Positions 34,520 to 44,887 of a stretch of DNA of 64,000 nucleotides are shown one piece after another (the stretch's first letter is position 1; each line of letters opens with the position of its first letter). Both the position numbers and the translations under genes were made by a program. The stretch lies in assembly GCA_025331125.1 (NCBI GenBank), contig JAOALB010000118.1:62001-126000 (forward strand), given 5' to 3'. Below the pieces are notes generated by a model. That model had not been told where the DNA came from. It saw only the letters and a program-made list of their open reading frames with translations, and did not search any database. The stretch is from Mycogone perniciosa. Taxonomy: Eukaryota > Ascomycota > Sordariomycetes > Hypocreales > Hypocreaceae.

Positions 34520-36119
34520 CGTGGGGTTGCTACAGGAGGCTCATCCTCCTTGATGGCGGGATGTGGAGGAATGGAGATGGGGTTACGAAAGAGGGAGATC
34601 TGGAGCTACGTAATGCTAGTTGGAGCTTGTTGGACACACTCCACCTGCTCTATTCTATTGGTGGATAAAAGTCACGGGCGAATTATGCTGTTGAAATGCA
34701 CAGAAGCTCACTAAGATGTTCGCTGTGCTTGGCCATCCATAGCACCCGTTGGCGCTATATTTTTAGCGGGTTTAGTGCACCTGTCTGACAGCTCTAAGTT
34801 CGGGACTGGAATTGATTTGTTGGCTTTAAATCGACCACTTACTAACCTAAATACTACACTATACTACCTACCTATTCATAATCAATGGACAACGTAATGA
34901 TTCGAAATACGCTTACAACCATAGAACGGGAGGACCAAAAATGGCTCACAACATGAAGCAGCAGATACATGTCAATGGTCAATATACGACAGCCACCTAC
35001 ATGCTCCCACGAGAGCAAACACTTGGCCTTGCAACACCCCTTGACAGCAACGGTCAGCTGCATGATCGATATTACCAAACCAGCCGGGGAGGAGATACGT
35101 CCAGTCTTGGTGATACAGAACTTCAGCCGTCTCAGTGGAGGCCGTCCTAGTCCCAGTGCCGTTATTGGATCATCTTGATGTCTCCTTTCCTCTCCTTTCC
35201 TCTTGCCCACCTCTTCGTATTTTCCCCGGTCATACTTGTTTGCGTAGTAGTATCACCGGGATTCAGCTCGAGGGGCGATGGAGCTATCACGAGTGCTACA
35301 GCCCGCATTGTGGGGGATAGGTCATAATGATCCGTCACCTGCGTCGAGCAAGCAGACAAGGGAGACAGGCAGTAAGCCGTTGAAACCGATCAATCAGAGC
35401 TTCAGGATCTAGGTCTGTCAAACGAAGCAAAGACATGACAAGGGTATCAGACTCTCAGCACGGACTTGGCCATTGCCGGGCCGTCCGGCAGTCATGTCGA
35501 TTTGACGATCCCGTCCGAAATCAAACCCCCCCAGTCCCTTTTCAGCTTCTCTGCAGCTTGCTAAAGAAGCCATTAGGCTCCTTTCGATTCATCTTGGCGG
35601 ACGGGATCTTTAAGCCGCAGTGGAGTCTGCGTGCCGTATGTCTCAAGAACAATACTAAGGAAACGCCACAATCCATGAGAACAATATTAAGCCCCAAACG
35701 CCCAGTCTCGGCCACCATTATTCTGTTCCTTGAATGTTTTCTTGCTCTGCATCTCTGCTATCACTAGGTCGCCGCATTAGGCATTATCGATTTGGATGAC
35801 AATCATGGCATCCGTCAGCTCCGCTTTGCCCTATGGGCTATTATATCGCCATGACGCCGCGCAGTACAATACTCACGATGGAGAAAGACAATACCGCCGT
35901 CGATTTCGAAGTTGCCATTCAGCATTCTGGTTTCTCTGCAATCTTTTGATTCCCGAGTCTTTCGTTCATTTCTTTCGCTTCCTTTGATCTCTTCTCCAAT
36001 TTCTGCAATTTCCGATATTCACGACTGCGTTTTGTTGCCCTTGGCCTAAATTTCGAACTCATACATCCTCGAAAACCGTGTAAATCAACGATATCGAAGC
36101 TGCAAGCAGAACCGTCAAA
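34520..36119. other. Divergent intergenic region, vps23 / ste2-type receptor
   Basis: 1.6 kb with several short open frames on both strands but none with family features. It must hold the receptor promoter and a long leader; the segment before 36120 is T/C-rich. Mating-gene regulatory sites are possible but not assigned. Confidence 0.45.
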
Positions 36120-37376
36120 ATGGACGGGTCCAATTTCGACCCGTATAACCAGAACATCACAGTCACTCGCATCGATGGCACGAAAGTTCACGTTCCGGTC
36201 CCTCTTATCGACAGGTGGAACGACGAAACCGCGAGCATCTGCATCAACTACGGCTCTCAGCTCGGTGCCTCCATCGCTATGCTTGCCGTTGTGCTCATCA
36301 TGACGCCTTCGTCCAAGCTCGCCCGTCCATCCAACGTCCTGAACATTCTCGGCCTCGTCATCTGCATTATCCGCATGGTTCTGCTGTCCATCTATTTCAT
36401 CTCGCCATTCAGCCACTTCTATCAAGTTTGGGGTGAGGACTGGGACAACATCCCGCTTAGTGCCTTTCAAAACAGCATCGCTGGCACAACCTTCTCTTTC
36501 CTCCTCGTTGTTGTCGTTGAAATGGCTCTCATGAACCAGGCATGGGCAATGGTTGTCCTATGGTCGCGGCTCCCCAAGTACATCATTTCGGCCCTCTCTG
36601 GTATCATCATGTTCATGGCGATTGGATGGAGACTTGCCTTTTCGATTATTCAGTGCGAGAGCATCCTGGGCACGATTTCCACGGAGCCGTATGGCTGGCT
36701 GGCTCAGGCCATGCTGATTTCCAACGCCATTTCCATATGCTGGTTCTGCGCCGTCTTCAACTTGAAACTCATTCTACACCTCGTCTCGAATCGCGGTGTA
36801 CTCCCTTCCCGCAGAGCTCTGAGTCCCATGGAGGTCCTCGTCATGGCGAACGGAATTCTCATGGTTGTCCCAGGTACGTCACACCCTGTGTCTCACACCT
36901 CATCTCGCTCCATGACTCTGGCCCAGAACTTACAAAGCTGACATGATACAACAACAGTCATCTTCGCCGGTCTGGAATGGGGCCACTTCACCAACTTCGA
37001 AGCCGGCTCCGTCGCCCACACTGCCGTCGTCATCATCCTCCCCCTCGGCACCCTCGCCGCCCAACGCGTGGCCCAAACCCAACAAATATCCTACCCTTCC
37101 GCTTCCTCCGGTGCCACTGGCCCTCTCATGTACAACAACAGCTACAAGAATAGCGCAGCTGGCTCCTCCAGCGCACCGCTCAGAGGCTCACCTTTCTCAA
37201 CCGCCACCAACGCCACCCTGATGCCAGCTATGCTATCCCGCTACGACGAAGGCACAAACAACACGAGGGACAGAATCGACCCTGTGGATCTTGAACTGAT
37301 GCAGATCGATGGGTATTTCGAGCCGAGGGAAGCTCATACGAAAGCAGATTCGACCACGGACCAGCTCCATCGCTAG
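36120..37376 (+). CDS. ste2: STE2-type G-protein-coupled pheromone receptor (alpha-factor class)
   Basis: Seven-transmembrane receptor for the alpha-factor-like peptide pheromone; called pre-2 in Neurospora. Two exons, 36120-36873 and 36958-37376, 390 residues; the 84-bp intron falls in the sixth/seventh helix region (MVVP-VIFAGLEWG). The N-terminus carries an N-glycosylation site (NIT) and the family-typical FDPYNQNITV opening. Hydrophobic segments lie near residues 45-66, 75-100, 118-145, 155-175, 195-220, 240-262 and 265-290. NVLNILGLVICIIRMVLLSIYF (TM2), the loop SRRALSPMEVL and the following Pro-containing helix are diagnostic of STE2. The tail is Ser/Asn-rich with acidic DPVDLELMQIDGYFEP. 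It signals through a heterotrimeric G protein to the mating MAP-kinase cascade. Confidence 0.95.
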
Positions 37377-37783
37377 TACTAGTGGAGTTTTGCGACATGA
37401 TTACTCTGCCAAAGAGGGCACCTTGTCTTGAACAAGGGGGGTTGAGATGAGGAATTACTTTTCGCTTCAATGGGGGAGGTATTACGAGATAGAGGAGAGC
37501 AGGGGGGACAGCGTGGCGTAAAGGGATAACTTATTACATTACATATACCTAGTACAGAGTAGGATATTCAAGAGCTTTTGTTTTGTATTTGATGTTGGCC
37601 ATGCATAACATGGTAGCAAAGTTTCACAAATAACTACTCGCATTCATCTCAACTTATCGATGGAAGTTTCCAAGTTGCTATAAGAATAGTCACATTAGGT
37701 TTGAAGTAGGATACATATATACGACTACTGACATGCCCGAGGGTAAGAATACCCATTCCTACACTAAATCATACGCCCCTGGC
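37377..37783. other. Convergent 3' intergenic region
   Basis: 407 bp between the stops of the receptor and of an unknown gene. A/T-rich with transcript-end character; no gene seen. Confidence 0.5.
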
Positions 37784-40145
37784 CTATTCGGTTTGCCCCC
37801 GCGGTCTCCATCCCGTCACTTTGTCCCTACAAAGACTGGCTAGACGCCTCATCTCCCCGGCTCGTACTGGCCTGGGTTGCTCGAGATCGCACTGCGCCTT
37901 TGCAAATAAAGGACTGTTGCTGCGAGACATCCATCGCCGACTTAGAATACGATAAGAGGGACGTCGGTCTTTGACTTCAGATGTCGATTTGAGTGGAAGA
38001 ACTTGAGATTCACTATTCAATATCGCATATTGGGCGCTCTTCGGCTGGGAGAGCTGTTGAGGAATTGCGCCCCCTTCACCATCGATATTGAACCCATCAC
38101 GGCGTGCAGATGGGCCATGGAATCTCTCCCCGCCCCAGGGCACAGAGGCCGGTATCATCCTAGTAGGTGATCTTGGGTTTGTGATTAATCCCTTGACAAA
38201 TTAGGCGCTCTAGCTCCTGTTACAAAATTAGAGGTAGAACTCACCGAGTTCCCGGCATGTGTATCTACCTTTTGCTTAGGCGATTTAGGATAAAGTAGCC
38301 GTTGGGTGTCGCTTTCTGGACTTTTTGCGCTCTCTCTGTCCGGGAGTCTGCTCTGAAAATCTTGGAGACGACTCTGACTCCTCAACGTAGGCAATCTATC
38401 AGGGCCTCTATCACCCTGTGTTTTCTTTGACTTAATGCTCTTGAGAAAGGCTGGGGACGATGATGTCTTGGGAATGCCCGGAGCCTGACTTTCTTGCCCA
38501 ACTCGAAAGCTCAGTGACTCAAAGAGATTAATTGTGTCCTTGAGTCGTCTGGGTCTATTAACTGGAGCATCAGATGTGATGGGCCGATTGACAGTGTTTG
38601 AGACAATCTTGCGAGCGAGGCTTTGACTAGAAGGCATAGTGCGAGTGGTCGGTTTCGCATCTAGATGTGAAACTGTATCCGATTTCGGGAGGTTTGTATG
38701 TGCTCTTTGATCACTCTTCTTGGCCACACTCGCCTCTGTCCCTGGACGTCTCTTCTAGAGAGAGGGCATCGAGATTGACGAAGCCAACGGGGCATCGAAC
38801 CTTTTGCGAAGGCTAGAAACTTTTGGTCGGTTCGAAGGGGTGTGTGCCAATGTTAGTAGGGGCTTTTCGTCAGACTTTCGGGTCTCTTGAGACGCAGCGA
38901 TCGCACTCGTGGGAGTTTTCAACAGACTTTCGTGACTTGGAGGGTAAAGTTGCACATGGGCCGGGGGAGAATAAGAAGGTGGTATCGGATCTTGAACTGG
39001 GGGAAACAGCCTTGACTCGGCATGTTGGATATGCGTCGGCGACCGATTCTTTGGCTCATATTGATCACCTTTCGCTCCGATTCTGTTCGAATTGGGAGTG
39101 TTGGTTAAAGCATCGAATGCTGGCAGTCGTGGTGCTGCATCACCAAGAAACGTCTGCTTAGATGGTGAATAGGCTTTGCGAAATAAAGGGCGACATTGCG
39201 ACTCGAATAAAGGGCCAACACCCTGTTCACCAAGAGCTGTGTTGTGTTTGTCGTCAGTGCTGTTCCCATCAGAACGGTGCGATGCATGATTTGAAGAGGC
39301 GAGCGGCCGCGGCAGATATTCTGGATGCTTAACATCGTGATAGGAATAGGCCGAGGCTAATGTTGGGATTTCCTCTTTACTGTCCTGTGTGGTTGCAAGC
39401 TCGGGGATGCCAACAAGAAACGGCAGTGTTTCCACGGGCAACAATTCTTTTCTAGGACTTGAGAAGGAAGAGGTAGATTTCTTGTTATTGAGCGAGCCAA
39501 GTGACCTGCTAGGTGAAGGGGTGGGCTTTAACTCGGAGACGGCTGTAGGTGGAATTTCTGCTCGAACATCAGCACGTTATGCCCCTTTCTAGTAGTGGTG
39601 CTAGAAACAGATCATCCAAAGGACAACGGGGTCTGTGACTTACGGGTGTTGGAGTTTGTGCTACTGAGTTCCCTCTCAAGCAGCCTCCTTTTCTCCGCAA
39701 CTGAGCCTCTCCGCAGGACGGGCTTGTTGTCTTTGTCTGGCGATGCATCTCGTGTGTGTACTGAAGGCTTGAATTCGTGGGGTTCACTGCTGAGTTTTAA
39801 TGATTGGAATGGGATAACGGGAGCGACGACAGGAGATAGTGGCGATGGGTCATAGATCACAAAGGGGACAGAAGCGATATACTTTGAATCTGTGTTCAAG
39901 GACGGCACCGCTCTTGGCTTAGATGTCGGGATAAAGTCGCTTTTGCAGTCGTTGATATTTCCACTGCCGTATTCAACGCTGGATGGTACGCCGAGAGTCT
40001 CGAACTTGGATACTAGCTGAGCCAAACCTCCTCCAGGTGGAGGGCCATGCGGTGCACGATGAGTGATGATAGGCGAGAATCCTAGATCAGCAACCTGGTT
40101 CGCGGACCCCAGTGTAGATGGCCCTGTCGTCGGTGGAATAGGCAT
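37784..40145 (-). CDS. Uncharacterised disordered protein, gene interrupted by an in-frame TAG
   Basis: I do not recognise the family. Proposed exons: 40145-39644, 39557-38245 and 38191-37784. The first intron is GTAAGT..CAG (junction SNT/QIPPTAV); the last is a 53-nt GTGAGT..AAG intron giving AGNS/GLITNPRSPTRMIP. The same reading frame is open before and after a TAG at 38755-38757. It could be removed by a 66-nt in-frame intron 38820-38755 (GTTTCT..CTAG), but that donor is weak and no branch point stands out. Predicted length is about 718 residues with that intron. The start MPIPPTTGPS at 40145 is preceded by a longer open frame. Contents: GPPPGGGLAQLVSKFETLG, RRGSVAEKRRLLERE, a Ser/Pro-rich middle, SSLRKRF, LKDTINLFESLSF, and a basic C-terminus RPVRAGEMRRLASLCRDKV. 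It may be a nuclear or cytoskeletal scaffold, but that is a guess. Confidence 0.6.
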
Positions 40146-40885
40146 TTCCAAAAGGACGAGGACGACTAGGCGAGACTTTAGGGGAGGGCGGACGGAAGAA
40201 GACGAGGGACAGAGTATGTTTTTTTGGTGGAAGTCAGTTATAAAATGATGGCAGCGAGACCAGACATCTGAAGCGGTTCGATGGATGAGGCTGCTCCTGG
40301 ACAATATCTCTTTTGAACCACAAAACTCGCCTCTCCTAGCAACACACGACAACAAGAAAAGTCACTGTCATCTCCTTCCCTGGTGAGGCTAAAGTCAGGG
40401 TAGAGGAAAGGGAAAAGAGCTGGGGAGATAACTGGTTCCTGCCTAAATCGTCTATCTCTTCTCTAAACCAAAGCCATAAGGAGACATCAAAGTCGCCAGA
40501 GATCTCAAAACCACCATCTAACAGCACCATCCTTTTCGAGTCACAACAAGCAGAAAGGGTGGCAAAAAAACGGAGTTGTTGTCATTCATTACTGGGCCTG
40601 GGCCCTGGCGAGCTATCTTTGGGCCGCACAGTGCCTCTCATCTTCGCCTTTCATGATTTTGTCGCCGCCAGTACGTATAACATACAGCGTACATCCCACA
40701 TTATAGTATACATCCATTCATCTAGTGTACAGTGTCCTGTGTCGGCTTGTGGTGTTGGAGTGGTAATTGGGTGCTAATCCACGTATTCGGTGAGTGCGGA
40801 AGTTTGAGTGCTATTTACTGCCTATTGTTGCATAAACAGTCAGTACAAAGCCGCCTCTCTGGAGTCGATCGGTTCGTAGGGGGGC
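40146..40885. other. Intergenic region between unknown gene and tom6
   Basis: 740 bp holding the unknown gene's promoter and leader (purine-rich on + strand near 40140-40210) and the tom6 3' flank. No gene supported. Confidence 0.5.
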
Positions 40886-41134
40886 TTACGGTGGCAGAAG
40901 AAGCTCGCCCCAGGAGCTAGAGAGGAGCGTGACGGCAGCCTTTCAGATTTTTGGTCAGTCCTATGTCCTGCTCATCAATGGTGGACAGCAGTTTGTGCGA
41001 CATACCCCAAAGAGCGCAATGCTTCGGACAAAGGCAGCGTTCTCGGACGAAGTAAGAGCCTCATAAGTTGAGCTGACGAAGCCCTTGGGCCTTCGAGATC
41101 CGCTCTTCTCTCCGTACAATCGCTTGGGTGGCAT
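40886..41134 (-). CDS. tom6: TOM6, mitochondrial import receptor subunit
   Basis: Small outer-membrane component that stabilises the TOM translocase. Two exons, 41134-41006 and 40939-40886, 60 residues. The N-terminus is basic (MPPKRLYGEKSGSRRPKGF); then VSSTYEALTSSENAAFVRSIALFG joins across a GTATGT..AAG intron to AAVTLLSSSWGELLLPP, a C-terminal membrane anchor. This layout and the final SSSWGELLLPP match fungal TOM6 as I know it. An in-frame extension upstream to 41230 exists, but MPPKR is the family start. The tRNA-Val gene follows on the other strand, 242 bp away. Confidence 0.85.
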
Positions 41135-41376
41135 CTTGACTATGATCTGATTGGGCTCGGCGGGAGACAATTGGTGTTGAGTGTGGAATAAACGACGAAC
41201 AATGGATCGAGTTTTCGGTACGGACGTCACTCACTTGATGGCATCAAAAAATTGAATCGCCCCGCGCTTATCGCCTAGCGGCGGCTGGGTCACATGATCA
41301 ACGTCAGCCAGCTGAGCTATTAATTATCCACGGTCATATAACTAAATGCCGCATTGCAACTTCAATAACAAGCGAC

Positions 41377-41464
41377 GGTTCCGTGGTCTAGTTGGTCATG
41401 ACATTTCGTTAACAATCAGTTGACACCACCGAAAAGGTCCCCGGTTCGAGCCCGGGCGGAATCA
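41377..41464 (+). tRNA. tRNA-Val(AAC) with a 14-nt intron
   Basis: The cloverleaf folds by eye. The acceptor stem GGTTCCG (41377-41383) pairs with CGGAATC (41457-41463), with one G-T pair and discriminator A41464. D stem is GTC/GAC; anticodon stem TTTCG (41404-41408) pairs with CGAAA (41430-41434). The loop TT-AAC-A puts anticodon AAC at 41411-41413, and a 14-nt intron (41415-41428) sits at the canonical site one base after it. T arm is CCCGG TTCGAGC CCGGG (41440-41456). The 5' end GGTTCCGTGGTCTAGTTGGT is as in fungal tRNA-Val. Confidence 0.95.
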
Positions 41465-41946
41465 CCATTCTTTTTTTGCATTATGTTTCATTTTATCTAG
41501 AAATCTAAGAACTACAATCTCCTCCGTTTCCAACTGGTCTTTTTGCTCCTCAGAATACTTCCAAGCAGGTGCAGATCATCAAGCTCCTTTTTAGACTTTT
41601 GCCAGCATTGTTTTTGTTGTATTAAGTTTGACCAAGGCGCTGCCTGATCTTGAAGCTTTCGACTGGTGCTGCAATTTCCAACTTACAACTAAGAAGTGAT
41701 AAACCAATCTTAGGTTAAAGTTAACACCGTATTCGACATATCGGAACATCTGGCTCTATAAAATAAAGACGACGACTTTCCGCATCCAAGACTCCAGAAT
41801 TATTTCTTCCACCAGTGAATTCTTCTGTTCTAGGATATCTGAAGTCGAATCCCCGCCCCCGCATCCGTTGAGCTGAGCCTTGGACAGGAACGGCTTGATC
41901 AATTATACACGGATCGCTCGCTTCTCAGGCGCCAGTCTATTTCGAA
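41465..41946. other. Intergenic region after tRNA-Val
   Basis: A T-run immediately downstream (TTTTTTT near 41471-41477) fits RNA polymerase III termination. The rest is leader of the next gene. No other gene seen. Confidence 0.55.
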
Positions 41947-42772
41947 ATGGCCGAGTCTCCTCGCCAGCCTGGAGGCTTCCTCCCACCAACTGGAGGGCTG
42001 CCCTCACCAGCTCCCTCTTCAGCATCATCTCGTGCACCCTCCAGCCTACCACATCCGAGGTCCAAGCCCCTGATGCCCGGAGGTAGCAAGGAGGACATTA
42101 TCAGAAGATATGCCGAGCAACAGTTGATGCTCGTTTCGCGCCGCTACGTCAAGAAGTTCAGCAGCCCTAGCCCTGGAGACACGGTTGTGGGCTTCAACAG
42201 CTTCAGCGAAGTATGTAGGGAGCTTGACGACCTTGTCAATATTCTCTGGCAAGCAGGGACACGTGAGTACTTATTTCTTGGGTTGAATGATGTTCTTTGT
42301 GTATTGACCATGAGATTTAGCCAGTTTACAAGTCCCCTTTCTGCTGAAGTTGGCAAGCGACTTCACCCAATATGTAAGATCATTCCCGCCATCACCAAGG
42401 GCATCATTCGACCTGCTACGCAAGATCGACCATTGCTTTGCTAGCCTTCTCAACGGCAAAGATATAGACACAGATGAGCCGTTGCCAGGCTTTGAGAAGG
42501 GCCTGCGAGCGGGTCTGACGACCACCGATATGGTCCGCTGCCGAAGCTTGGTGGAGCAGACTCGAGTTCTCATGGTCGAGATCATGAGTGAAGGAGAGGT
42601 AGAGGAGGAGGAGGAAGATGAAGAAGATGATGACGGGGGCGACGAAAGCGATGATTGGGATATTGAAATGGACAGCATCCATCTGGATGCCGCTAAAGTC
42701 TACGAGAACACCATCACCCAGCTGGGGATAAGAATGAATGACTCCCTTGCTTCTGGAGGCATCGCAGCTTGA
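41947..42772 (+). CDS. Uncharacterised fungal protein with acidic C-terminal tail
   Basis: Two exons, 41947-42262 and 42321-42772, 255 residues; the intron is GTGAGT..TAG and gives AGTPSLQVPFLLKLA at the junction. The first ~45 residues are Pro/Ser-rich. A helical middle follows: SKEDIIRRYAEQQLMLVSRRYVKKF, FSEVCRELDDLVNILW, FTQYVRSFPPSPRASFDLLRKIDHCFASLLNG, then TTTDMVRCRSLVEQTRVLMVEI. The tail from ~200 is a run of Glu/Asp. I recall similar fungal proteins sometimes labelled as meiotic recombination protein DMC1, but there is no RecA/Walker motif here, so that label would be wrong. Function unknown. Confidence 0.85.
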
Positions 42773-44887
42773 TTGCTGCCCAAGGTGTACGTTGAAGCCA
42801 ATGAATGCGTCGCTTGCTTCACCATCAGTGTTGTACGTATTGAATAGCAATTTAGCTTTAATATCCTTCTCATCATAGTTGCCTAGGTAGAGAATATCCG
42901 TTGATAACAACGCCATGTCCCTGTTCTCTTCGCAATTCACCCTATTGCCATTGTCTGTCGCATCACACCAACTCATCTTTAGCCCATTCCTTCCTTGCTC
43001 ATTCATACTCCCATTAGACCGTAGATCACATAGCTATTTTCTCTTCTCTCACTCTTCCCTAACAGATGACTTTCAGAGGTAGAGTCGAACGTTATTTAAT
43101 ATCACTTTTGTGCTACATCTTCGCTGAGCACGCTGAAACTCAATCTCAAGGCAGCGACTTTGAAACCAACGCCAAAACCAAACCAATCTCATTCATTCCA
43201 AAAAAAAATCAGCTTCTCTTCTTCGTTCATCTAATTCATCTTGCTCAATTGTCCAACACGTCGGTGCTACCCTGAGAGGGCATAAAGCGGATGGTGTCAG
43301 ACAGGCTGATCCATGATTCCAGAGACCTAGTATGATTTATCAGAATGACACACAAGCTTCTTCACCACCAGATGATTCCTTGTTACCCTTACAATCCCTT
43401 GGTCAACGGGTTTCCTTCCTTCATACCCATAGTTTTGTATTTTACGTAGCCATCAATTTTCAACATGCATCTCCCCTGGACAATGACTCTTTTCTTTCTG
43501 GCAATCTCATACGCCATGGCCATATCAACCCTAGCCCTCTCTGGCACCCTCGCCCCTTTACATACCCCTGAACGTTGTTGTCGCAGCTGACTGGCCGGTA
43601 AGTTCTATCACAAAGTCAAACTTTCCCATGTCTTTTCAGCTACAAACCCAGCATCTGTTTTCGAGCAGATATCTTGAGGCGAAGGCCTTTTGGGGATTGC
43701 CTCGAGGTTATAGTATACTACAGCAGTGCCAGCGCCATCAACAGCGATTTCAAACGGGGTGTTGCGCTGAGCAATACCCGGGAGCTCTAGAAGTGCCTTG
43801 ACCAATGTCGAAAGGCTGGCGATAATTCCAAGACGCTCCGGATCTTAATTACCTCGGCATACCAGACAGTTGTCTGAAGGATGTTACAGCATACTAGGTA
43901 GCAACAACTTAGCCCTGGGGAGGTCTAGATGCTATTTTCGTTTTGTGTATGTAAGGTTTTGGTAAACTTGAACTTTGCCAACAACCGTTTCACAAGCATG
44001 AATAATCCCTTGTATTCTGTTCAGTGATTATCTGGTAGTTAAGGTGAACTGGCACTCGCTTAAAAGAGAGTTCCTTACTAAGAATAGGAGTACCATTCAC
44101 TTACCTTTATCATGTTGCACGACTATTTTGCCAAAGGACTCTGCTGCTTAGCTATTCTCCACATACGTGAACCCCTTGCGGGCTCGCTCTCTCGCTAGGG
44201 TGTCACAGTTTAGCACTGCATGCATAACATGAATAATCAACTGTCAAGTCCGCAATAGTCGCGGCGGTAATACCTTTTCTATTATTACCAGTTTGCGTCT
44301 GACCTGTTTAGCCGCCTTCACATGGATTTATACAAGTTCCTGTAGATAGTGACCATGCCGTGAAGGAGTTGGAGATGTGGAAATGTCATGAATAGATAGA
44401 GCACCCTCACGAAACCATCTCTCATGAGTCGTTGTTGGATATTCCCATTCAAAGGGAGATAGAACATTTGTCTCTTTGTTAATTCTTACAACACTCACGC
44501 GCCGCTTTTGCTCATCATGAATAGATAACATTAATGCGATCTTTTAACAACGCGAGTTGTGTGGTATGTGGAATTTTCGACAAAAATCCAGTATCGAGAT
44601 GGTAAGCCAACAAGCATTTTACAAGGGGGAAGGGCCCGCTCCTCCGACCCACGTCTTCTTCAACCAAAAAAAACAAGAAAAAGAACATGTAAGAAAACAC
44701 TACTAAAATCACAGTGACAACAGCTCTTTTCCCCGTTTCAAACCATCAAGAGGAAGCACCCCGGGAGACCTGATCGCCGCATGACCATGATATAGAACCA
44801 CTGAAACGCCGTGTCGAATGATGCCAGATTAAGTATGACCCACGTAAATAGAAAGCCGACCCAACAAAAATTGAGATATGCGGTCAT
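42773..44887. other. Gene-poor intergenic stretch
   Basis: 2.1 kb. The first ~400 bp look like the 3' UTR of the preceding gene. The remainder is A/T-rich with no credible reading frame or RNA fold noticed. The right end (about 44640-44887) is the likely 3' UTR of the LisH regulator on the minus strand. Confidence 0.5.

Noticed and set aside
41947..42772. Naming this gene DMC1
   Set aside because: No Walker A/B or RecA-fold motif, and the 255-residue helical/acidic layout does not fit a recombinase.
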